Shown piece after piece: positions 1-4,710 of a stretch of 7,132 nucleotides of DNA. The position numbers and the translations under genes are program-made. The notes under the pieces are model-generated. The model was not told the DNA's origin and searched no databases. It saw only the letters and a program-made list of their open reading frames with translations. The stretch's first letter is position 1; each line of letters begins with the position of its first letter. Source of the DNA: an uncultured Blautia sp. (GTDB lineage Bacteria; Bacillota; Clostridia; Lachnospirales; Lachnospiraceae); contig CAKRPO010000080.1 in assembly GCA_934378195.1 (NCBI GenBank), forward strand, positions 1-7,132, read 5' to 3'.

Positions 1-1
1 C

Positions 2-52
2 CTGGCAAATGCGAGGATGATTGATGCGATCCTTGAAGAAATCGGATATTAA
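2..52 (+). CDS. C-terminal end of an upstream gene (partial)
   Basis: Only one forward frame stays open from the window edge: it reads LANARMIDAILEEIGY and ends at a TAA at 50-52. The other two forward frames hit stops within about 25 bases. The tail is a charged amphipathic helix, as is common at the end of soluble enzymes, but 16 residues are too few to name a family. No clear terminator hairpin follows before the next gene, so whether transcription stops here is unknown. Confidence 0.45.
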   Translation: MANARMIDAILEEIGY

Positions 53-113
53 TTATTTTATTTTGATTAAATCATCTGGCTAATAGTTTGCATCAGAAAT
101 CTATTTTTCAAAG

Positions 114-141
114 TTTCATCAGTTGTAAATTGTGTTACACT
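114..141 (+). promoter_or_regulatory. Candidate promoter of the AraC-family gene
   Basis: A TGT-TACACT extended -10 lies at 133-141, with an overlapping alternative, TATAAG, at 141-146. The best -35 at the right distance (TTTCAT, 114-119, 16-base spacer) is poor. A start near 148 would give a short leader containing the GGAGGG ribosome binding site. The weak -35 fits low or activator-dependent expression, but the call rests on consensus matching only. Confidence 0.28.
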
Positions 142-166
142 ATAAGCATAGAACGGAGGGATGCTC

Positions 167-1084
167 ATGACTGTAATCTACACTAATACATCTGATAAAC
201 ATCTGCATGAAATAAACCGATACGCTGACAGCGCTTTTCCAATTGGAATCTATACGGTAACGCGCAAGGGTATTCTGCCGGATGGACGTGGATATCAGGA
301 TCTGCACTGGCATGAAGAACTACAGCTTACTCGTGTAGAATTCGGAAATTTAGATATTCGTGTTGACGGCATCGACTATACGCTGCATCAGGGTGAAGCA
401 ATTCTCATTAATCGAAACCTCCTCCATGTCACAACGAATCTGTCTGAAAATGGCAAATATATCAGCTTAAATTTTCCAGATCAGCTTCTTGGCTTTTTTC
501 CAGGCAGCCGTATGGAACAGGACCATGTTTTTCCATATACAAGAACCTATCTTTTTTCTGCGGTCGTACTGCGTCCGGATACCGCATGGCAGAAACAGAT
601 CCTTGATATCCTTGCTGAAATCCTGTCTCTTATATCAAAAGACACGGATGCAGCAGCTCCAGAATATCAGATTGCTTCCAGACTTACTGTCCTCTGGTCT
701 GTTCTGGTACAGAACATTGTCCCTGACAATGCAGTTCCATCTAAGGCCTACCTGCGCAGACAGGAAAGAATACATACGATGTTATCTTTTATTTACGAGA
801 ACTACGCTCATTCTGTTCATCTAAAAGACATTGCCGAAGCAGCTCATATCAGTGTTGGTGAATGTTGCCGTTGCTTCCAGAGCATGATTCACACAAGTCC
901 AAATCAATATCTGCTGGAATACCGCATTTCTAAGAGTAAGGAATTGTTGATCGGCACAGACCTGTCTGTGACCGAAACCGCTTACGCTGTCGGCTTTAAT
1001 GATTCCAGTTATTTTATCCAATATTTCAGAAAATGTACTGGCATAACGCCGAAAGAATACATCCTACAATTTGAAAAATGTTAA
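167..1084 (+). CDS. AraC-family transcriptional regulator with cupin-like sensor domain
   Basis: This is a cytoplasmic DNA-binding regulator of 305 aa, a usual length for AraC proteins with an N-terminal ligand-binding domain. The first part (about residues 25-110) looks like a cupin: it has a HWHEE motif at 47-51 and a following beta-rich stretch with a GEAILINRNLLH strand typical of sugar/small-molecule AraC sensors. Residues about 200-302 hold the two helix-turn-helix units: LKDIAEAAHISVGECCRCF, then the highly typical VTETAYAVGFNDSSYF and a GITPKEY ending. The start was set at ATG 167 because GGAGGG (155-160) abuts the in-frame ATG at 161 with no spacer but sits 6 bases from 167. The gene ends 98 bases before the glycyl radical enzyme on the same strand, so that operon is its likely target. 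The ligand is unknown; the substrate of the radical enzyme is an obvious guess, not shown by the sequence. Confidence 0.93.
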   Translation: MTVIYTNTSDKHLHEINRYADSAFPIGIYTVTRKGILPDGRGYQDLHWHEELQLTRVEFGNLDIRVDGIDYTLHQGEAILINRNLLHVTTNLSENGKYISLNFPDQLLGFFPGSRMEQDHVFPYTRTYLFSAVVLRPDTAWQKQILDILAEILSLISKDTDAAAPEYQIASRLTVLWSVLVQNIVPDNAVPSKAYLRRQERIHTMLSFIYENYAHSVHLKDIAEAAHISVGECCRCFQSMIHTSPNQYLLEYRISKSKELLIGTDLSVTETAYAVGFNDSSYFIQYFRKCTGITPKEYILQFEKC

Positions 1085-1098
1085 GATTCTTATATTAT
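1071..1098 (+). promoter_or_regulatory. Candidate promoter of the glycyl radical enzyme operon
   Basis: TTGAAA (1071-1076, 5/6 to the -35 consensus) and TATTAT (1093-1098, 5/6 to the -10 consensus) are separated by 16 bases. The -35 lies inside the last codons of the AraC gene. A start near 1105 would give a leader of about 78 bases that carries the inverted repeats at 1102-1115 and 1134-1167. The region is AT-rich, so chance matches are possible, and read-through from the AraC gene cannot be excluded. Confidence 0.42.
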
Positions 1099-1101
1099 AG
1101 G

Positions 1102-1115
1102 CATGAATAATCATG
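1102..1115. promoter_or_regulatory. Short palindrome near the putative transcription start
   Basis: CATGA-ATAA-TCATG forms perfect 5-base arms around a 4-base centre. It overlaps the predicted start of the radical enzyme transcript and could be half of an operator. Arms this short occur by chance in AT-rich DNA. Confidence 0.2.
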
Positions 1116-1133
1116 GTTTTTGCATATTCCTAT

Positions 1134-1167
1134 TGTTAGAATAATTGCAAACAGCAAGATTCTAACA
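1134..1167. promoter_or_regulatory. Inverted repeat upstream of the glycyl radical enzyme (possible operator or leader hairpin)
   Basis: TGTTAGAAT (1134-1142) and ATTCTAACA (1159-1167) are exact reverse complements, 9 bases each, around a 16-base spacer. The right arm ends one base before the AAAGGAGG ribosome binding site. A related copy, AAGATTCTTA, occurs at 1083-1092, matching AAGATTCTAA at 1156-1165 in direct orientation. Three related half-sites in under 90 bases suggest a binding site for the upstream AraC protein. A leader hairpin beside the ribosome binding site is the alternative. Confidence 0.45.
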
Positions 1168-1182
1168 CAAAGGAGGTTAATT

Positions 1183-3588
1183 ATGTCTATTGCAAATAAA
1201 ACCGATTATATGGAACGTATTCATTATATGAAAGATCGTGTTGTAAATAAGAAACCGGAAATGGATCTTGAAAATGCACGTATATTAACAGAGAGTTTTC
1301 AGGAAACAGCCGGTGAGCCTCTCTGCATACGTAAAGCAAAAGCATTTCGCAGACAATGCCAGGAAAAAACAGTAAAGATTTGGGAGCAAGAATTGATCGT
1401 AGGATGCTCTGGCAGTAAAATGCGTGGCGGTATTCTCTGTGCTGACACCTGTTGGTCAATCCTGGATGACGAACTGGAGACAATCAGCAACCGCAAATAT
1501 GATCCATTTTATCTCAAACCGGAAGACAAGGAATTATTTCTTACTAAGATTAAGCCGTACTGGCAGGGACGATCTACTTATGAAGCATGGTTAAAGCAGA
1601 TTCCGGATGACTGCCGTGATCTCAGAGATACCGGTCAGGTATATATTAACCGTAAAGCTGTTCGTGGATGGGGCGAGACGACGGCCGGATATCGTCAGAT
1701 CATTGAAGAAGGTATCGAGAGTATCTGCAGCACGATACGCCATCGAAAAGCAGAACTGGATCCTACGGTTCCAGGTGATATCGAAAAGGAAGATTACCTC
1801 AATGCATTGTTGATATCTGCAGAAGGCATCTGCATTCTGGCTGAACGATATGCAGCAGAGGCTGAACGGCTCGCAGATACAGAATCTGATCCTGTACGTA
1901 AAGCAGAGTTACTTACGATTGCATCCAACTGTCACAGAGTTCCACGCTATCCGGCGCGGACTTTTCATGAAGCACTACAGTCTCTGTATATTTATCAGAT
2001 ATGTATCTTCATGGAACAGAATGCCGCAAGCTACAATCCGGGACGCATGGATCAGTATCTGTATCCATATTATAAGAATGATCTGGAAAACGGAACTCTG
2101 ACCGAGGAAAAAGCACAGGAACTTCTGGACTGTTTGTGGGTTAAATTCTCAGAACCATGTCTGTTCCAGGATGCGGTTACAGCAGAATTTGCAGCCGGAT
2201 ATCCGATGTTTCAGAATGTATGTGTCGGTGGAGTCACCACTTCTGGACAAGATGCAGTTAATCCGCTGTCTTATTTGATCTTGCAGGCAACAATGGATGT
2301 ACAGCTGTATCAGCCATCGTTGTCGGTACGTTACAGCCTCGCAAAGAATCCAAATCGTTTTTTACGAAAGATTGTTGAACTGATCCGCCTGGGTACCGGA
2401 TTCCCTGCATTTCACAATGATGATATTGGAATCCGTATGCTGATGAATAAAGGTATTCCGCTCCGTGAAGCATTTGACTGGAATCCGTGTGGGTGCGTAG
2501 AGACTAATCTGGAAGGGCGTCTGCGTCATTATACAGCATTGGCAGATATCAATCTTGGCGGTATGATCGAATTTGTAATGACTAATGGTATCAATCGCAA
2601 GAGCGGACGTAAAGTATCCGTAGAAACCGGAGATCCTGCTTCATTTACAAGCTATGAACAGTTTAAAGAAGCCGTAAAGGAACAGCTTCGCTATGCTATT
2701 CGTGCAGTTGTAAAAGGAAGTCATGTTATTGATAATGTATGTATGGATCGTATTGTTCCGGCACTTTCTCTGTCTTTCCGTGATTGCATACAGAACTGTA
2801 AGGATTATGCATGGGGCGGTGCTAAATACAATACCGGAAATGGCATTATCATGATCGGTGTTGCTGACCTGATCAACAGTATGGCCAGCGTCAGACAATT
2901 AGTATATGACACGAAGCGCATTTCTATGGAAAATCTTGTAGCGGCGATGGATGCAGACTTTGAAGGCTATGATGTTATCAAAAAGCTCTGTGATGATGTT
3001 CCGAAATACGGTAATGATAATGCACTGACAAATGAAATTGCCGGTGAAATGTTTACCTTTATTGCAGATGAAATCGAAAGTTATCACAGCAAGTTCGGGA
3101 CCATGACACCTGGAATTCTGCCAGTATCCGGGAATACACCATTCGGACTGGAAGTAGGTGCGCTGCCATCCGGACGCCATGCATGGAAACCCCTTGCTGA
3201 TGGTGTGAGTCCAAATGGCGGAACCGACAAGGAAGGACCTGGTGCGGTATTGAAATCTGTATCTCACTTGCCGCATGACCGTTTTGTGCAGGGAACCCTG
3301 CTAAATATGAAGGTAGAACCGGATATGCTGAACAGCGAAAATGGTATCCGTCAGATGATGGCTTTGTTAAAAAGCATGTGCAGTCTCGGTCTTTTTCATG
3401 TGCAGTTCAATGTCATTGACCGCGAGACCCTGTTAGAGGCACAAAAACATCCGGAACAGTATCGTGGACTGCTGATCCGTGTTGCCGGATATACAGCGTA
3501 TTTTACAGAACTTGGTAAGGATGTGCAGGATGAGATCATTGCGCGTACAGAACAGGAATCTCTAAGCGGCTGCTGCAGCTGTGGCTAG
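1183..3588 (+). CDS. Glycyl radical enzyme of unassigned substrate (GCVE active site, PFL/HypD superfamily)
   Basis: This is an 801-aa cytoplasmic, oxygen-sensitive radical enzyme, a normal length for the superfamily. The PFL-like barrel covers most of the protein, including GRMDQYLYPYY (287-297), GGAKYN (545-550) and PKYGND (607-612). The active-site loop reads CGCVETNLEGR: C438 is the expected thiyl cysteine and E440 the expected general base. The C-terminal glycyl-radical domain carries RVAGYTAYF with G769 as the radical site, then ELGKDVQDEIIARTEQ. The residue after GCVE is Thr, not the Pro I associate with diol/glycerol dehydratases, choline lyase and isethionate lyase; HypD and 4-hydroxyphenylacetate decarboxylase also have CxET-type loops. 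General resemblance in the second half is to HypD, but no hydroxyproline pathway gene or decarboxylase small subunit is adjacent. It is therefore probably a dehydratase, decarboxylase or other lyase, substrate unknown. An odd CCSCG tail (797-801) follows the usual end. Start 1183 was chosen because AAAGGAGG (1169-1176) is 6 bases upstream; an in-frame ATG at 1120 has no such site. Confidence 0.93.
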   Translation: MSIANKTDYMERIHYMKDRVVNKKPEMDLENARILTESFQETAGEPLCIRKAKAFRRQCQEKTVKIWEQELIVGCSGSKMRGGILCADTCWSILDDELETISNRKYDPFYLKPEDKELFLTKIKPYWQGRSTYEAWLKQIPDDCRDLRDTGQVYINRKAVRGWGETTAGYRQIIEEGIESICSTIRHRKAELDPTVPGDIEKEDYLNALLISAEGICILAERYAAEAERLADTESDPVRKAELLTIASNCHRVPRYPARTFHEALQSLYIYQICIFMEQNAASYNPGRMDQYLYPYYKNDLENGTLTEEKAQELLDCLWVKFSEPCLFQDAVTAEFAAGYPMFQNVCVGGVTTSGQDAVNPLSYLILQATMDVQLYQPSLSVRYSLAKNPNRFLRKIVELIRLGTGFPAFHNDDIGIRMLMNKGIPLREAFDWNPCGCVETNLEGRLRHYTALADINLGGMIEFVMTNGINRKSGRKVSVETGDPASFTSYEQFKEAVKEQLRYAIRAVVKGSHVIDNVCMDRIVPALSLSFRDCIQNCKDYAWGGAKYNTGNGIIMIGVADLINSMASVRQLVYDTKRISMENLVAAMDADFEGYDVIKKLCDDVPKYGNDNALTNEIAGEMFTFIADEIESYHSKFGTMTPGILPVSGNTPFGLEVGALPSGRHAWKPLADGVSPNGGTDKEGPGAVLKSVSHLPHDRFVQGTLLNMKVEPDMLNSENGIRQMMALLKSMCSLGLFHVQFNVIDRETLLEAQKHPEQYRGLLIRVAGYTAYFTELGKDVQDEIIARTEQESLSGCCSCG

Positions 3589-3595
3589 AAAGGAG
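3589..3595 (+). promoter_or_regulatory. Ribosome binding site of the activase, directly after the GRE stop
   Basis: AAAGGAG starts immediately after the TAG stop of the radical enzyme (3586-3588) and is 5 bases from ATG 3601. This arrangement supports translational coupling and one shared transcript. Confidence 0.75.
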
Positions 3596-3600
3596 CAGAC

Positions 3601-4368
3601 ATGACTGCCAGTGGAATGGTACTTCGTATTGAAAAGACATCAATCCATGATGGAGAAGGACTGCGTACAGTTGTCTTCCTAAAGGGCTGCCCATTACGAT
3701 GTAAATGGTGTTCCACGCCGGAATCTCAGCATGGATTTCCAGAGCATGGATACGGAACGCTCATGTCAGTGGATGAGATCATGCACGAAATATGTAAAGA
3801 CGAAGTATTTTTCTTCCATTCCGGTGGTGGGGTTACCATCAGTGGTGGAGAAGTACTGGCACAGGCAGATTTCGCTGAAGCTATTCTTCACGCCTGCATG
3901 GAGGAAGGAATTTCAGCGGCAATAGAAACCAGTCTCTATGCTGACTACAGCCAGATTAAAAAACTGATCCCATATCTTGATACGATGTATATCGATTTCA
4001 AGATAGCAGATGAAGCTGCACATACTGAGTACACAGGCGTATCCAATCGGAAAATACGTGAGAATCTGCTCCGGCTTAATCAGGATTTCCTACATGATAT
4101 CCATATACGGATTCCGTCTATACCTGGAATTAACCTGACAGAAGAAAATATGGAGGAGACCGCACTTTTTCTGCGCAGGCTTCATCATCTGGCTGATATA
4201 GAACTGCTTCCATACCATAGATTGGGAATTGCTTCTTATCAGAAGCTTGGGCGTACTTACGAACTCGCAGATATTCATATACCATCGATGGATGAGATGC
4301 GAAAAATGGCAAATGTAATTCATCATATTCTTCCAGATCATATTATAAAAATAAAGGGAGATAATTGA
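3601..4368 (+). CDS. Glycyl radical enzyme activating enzyme (radical SAM), compact form
   Basis: This protein uses S-adenosylmethionine and a [4Fe-4S] cluster to place the radical on the glycine of its partner, almost certainly the enzyme encoded 12 bases upstream. At 255 aa it is close to pyruvate formate-lyase activase in size. IHDGEGLRTVVFLKGC leads into the cluster motif CPLRCKWC (C30, C34, C37; CX3CX2C), followed by the SAM-binding GGGVTISGGE (75-84) and the activase-type YIDFKIAD. Only 37 residues separate C37 from that glycine motif, and they contain a single cysteine (C65). The ferredoxin-like insert with two extra clusters, seen in many activases for non-PFL enzymes such as 4-hydroxyphenylacetate decarboxylase, is therefore absent. 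The start has a good ribosome binding site at 3589-3595. Function is secure; partner specificity is inferred from adjacency. Confidence 0.94.
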   Translation: MTASGMVLRIEKTSIHDGEGLRTVVFLKGCPLRCKWCSTPESQHGFPEHGYGTLMSVDEIMHEICKDEVFFFHSGGGVTISGGEVLAQADFAEAILHACMEEGISAAIETSLYADYSQIKKLIPYLDTMYIDFKIADEAAHTEYTGVSNRKIRENLLRLNQDFLHDIHIRIPSIPGINLTEENMEETALFLRRLHHLADIELLPYHRLGIASYQKLGRTYELADIHIPSMDEMRKMANVIHHILPDHIIKIKGDN

Positions 4369-4381
4369 GAAGAAATTCTCA
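4366..4381 (+). other. Small GAAA-loop hairpin at the activase stop codon
   Basis: TGAGAA (4366-4371) and TTCTCA (4376-4381) pair perfectly over 6 bases around a GAAA tetraloop, and the stem includes the TGA stop. No T-run follows, so it is not an intrinsic terminator. It could protect the 3' end of the mRNA after processing, or be chance. Confidence 0.35.
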
Positions 4382-4397
4382 CAACAGAATAAAGTGT

Positions 4398-4426
4398 TTG
4401 GAAATATTGAAAAGTTCGCTTAAAAT
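4398..4426 (+). promoter_or_regulatory. Candidate promoter in front of the structured intergenic region
   Basis: TTGGAA (4398-4403) and TAAAAT (4421-4426) have an exact 17-base spacer and match the consensus at 4/6 and 5/6. Transcription would begin near 4433, just ahead of the hairpin-rich stretch that ends in a terminator. The sequence is AT-rich, so a chance match is possible. Confidence 0.35.
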
Positions 4427-4455
4427 CAAGGTTTGCAACAGATGAAACAATACGA

Positions 4456-4543
4456 TATATCAGATGTGAGATAACTCCCACCTCTGCAGGTGGCGAGCAA
4501 CAAATCAGTATCAGTGGTGGGAGTCAATCCCCCATCTGATATA
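4456..4543. repeat. Nested inverted-repeat element of 88 bases (possible MITE-like or IS-end remnant, or RNA domain)
   Basis: The outer arms TATATCAGATG (4456-4466) and CATCTGATATA (4533-4543) are perfect over 11 bases. Inside them, ACTCCCACC (4474-4482) and GGTGGGAGT (4516-4524) are perfect over 9 bases. The 33-base inner loop contains a local hairpin partner, AGGTGG (4488-4493), that competes for the left inner arm. The compact form with arms reaching both ends is typical of small palindromic intergenic repeats or transposon ends such as those of IS200/IS605-type elements. There is no transposase in the window, and one copy cannot show mobility. Confidence 0.5.
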
Positions 4544-4561
4544 GCCTCCGGCAGGATTGCA

Positions 4562-4607
4562 GAGATGCGCAGAAGAAGTATGTCATGCATTGCATGACGC
4601 GCATCTC
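4562..4607 (+). repeat. Long bulged hairpin
   Basis: GAGATGCGC (4562-4570) pairs perfectly with GCGCATCTC (4599-4607). Inside lies a near-perfect palindrome, GTCATGCA (4582-4589), T, TGCATGAC (4591-4598). The right arms abut, while 11 unpaired bases (4571-4581) form a one-sided bulge on the left. A short extension (4558-4560 with 4608-4610, skipping A4561) lengthens the stem. This is far more pairing than expected by chance. Confidence 0.55.
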
Positions 4608-4611
4608 GCAG

Positions 4612-4633
4612 CAAGAATGCAGAGGCATTCTTG
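4612..4633 (+). repeat. Perfect 9-base hairpin with AGAG loop
   Basis: CAAGAATGC (4612-4620) and GCATTCTTG (4625-4633) pair perfectly around a 4-base AGAG loop. The following bases are not T-rich, so it is not a terminator for plus-strand transcripts. It lies 12 bases before the terminator stem and is probably part of the same folded RNA. Confidence 0.5.
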
Positions 4634-4645
4634 AACATAACTAAT

Positions 4646-4692
4646 AAAGCCGATGCAGGATTTTGGAATCCAGTATCGGCTTTGTTGATTTT
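4646..4692. terminator. Intrinsic terminator, probably bidirectional
   Basis: AAAGCCGAT (4646-4654) pairs with ATCGGCTTT (4675-4683). The stem continues through G-U and C-G pairs and one A-A mismatch into GGATT (4658-4662) with AATCC (4667-4671), closed by a TTGG loop. On the plus strand a broken T-run follows (TTTGTTGATTTT to 4692), fitting termination of the GRE operon or of the putative small RNA. On the minus strand the stem ends in CTTTATTAGTT, so it may also stop hcp, whose stop codon is 28 bases away. Confidence 0.82.
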
Positions 4693-4710
4693 ACTAAGGC
4701 TTTGAAATTT

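Larger units (their letters stand above)
4433..4692 (+). ncRNA. Putative structured noncoding RNA of about 250 bases
   Basis: The stretch between the activase and hcp has no convincing protein gene but holds four consecutive stable structures: a nested palindrome (4456-4543), a long hairpin (4562-4607), a perfect 9-base hairpin (4612-4633) and a terminator (4646-4692). A promoter candidate ends at 4426. Promoter, structured body and terminator together are what an independent small RNA would show. Alternatives are a long structured 3' untranslated region of the GRE operon, or a small mobile element inserted before the terminator. I do not recognise a named RNA family. The minus strand has a 70-codon open frame here (4638-4426), but it runs through the palindromes and shows no protein family. 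Confidence 0.38.

Noticed and set aside
63..74. An FNR-like box (TTGATTAAATCA) upstream of the AraC gene.
   Set aside because: The arms do not pair with FNR-type spacing (3 bases, not 4, between TTGAT and ATCA), and the region is simply AT-rich.
2899..3276. A 125-codon minus-strand open frame inside the GRE gene.
   Set aside because: It is fully inside a strongly conserved coding region on the other strand and has no family resemblance, so it is a shadow frame.
1183..3588. Choline trimethylamine-lyase, glycerol/propanediol dehydratase or isethionate lyase identity for the GRE.
   Set aside because: The active-site loop is GCVET, not GCVEP, and no microcompartment or pathway partner is present.
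1183..3588. 4-hydroxyphenylacetate decarboxylase large subunit (HpdB).
   Set aside because: The chain is about 100 residues shorter than HpdB, the small subunit gene is missing between enzyme and activase, and the activase lacks the ferredoxin insert.
4366..4381. A terminator directly after the activase gene.
   Set aside because: The 6-base stem with a GAAA loop is real, but no T-run follows. The convincing terminator is at 4646-4692.
4442..4474. A tiny plus-strand frame, ATG to TAA, reading MKQYDISDVR.
   Set aside because: It has no ribosome binding site, is ten codons long and overlaps the arms of the palindrome.
4426..4638. A 70-codon open frame on the minus strand in the structured intergenic region.
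   Set aside because: It runs straight through the inverted repeats, has no good ribosome binding site that I can see and resembles no family. RNA structure or a repeat explains the sequence better.
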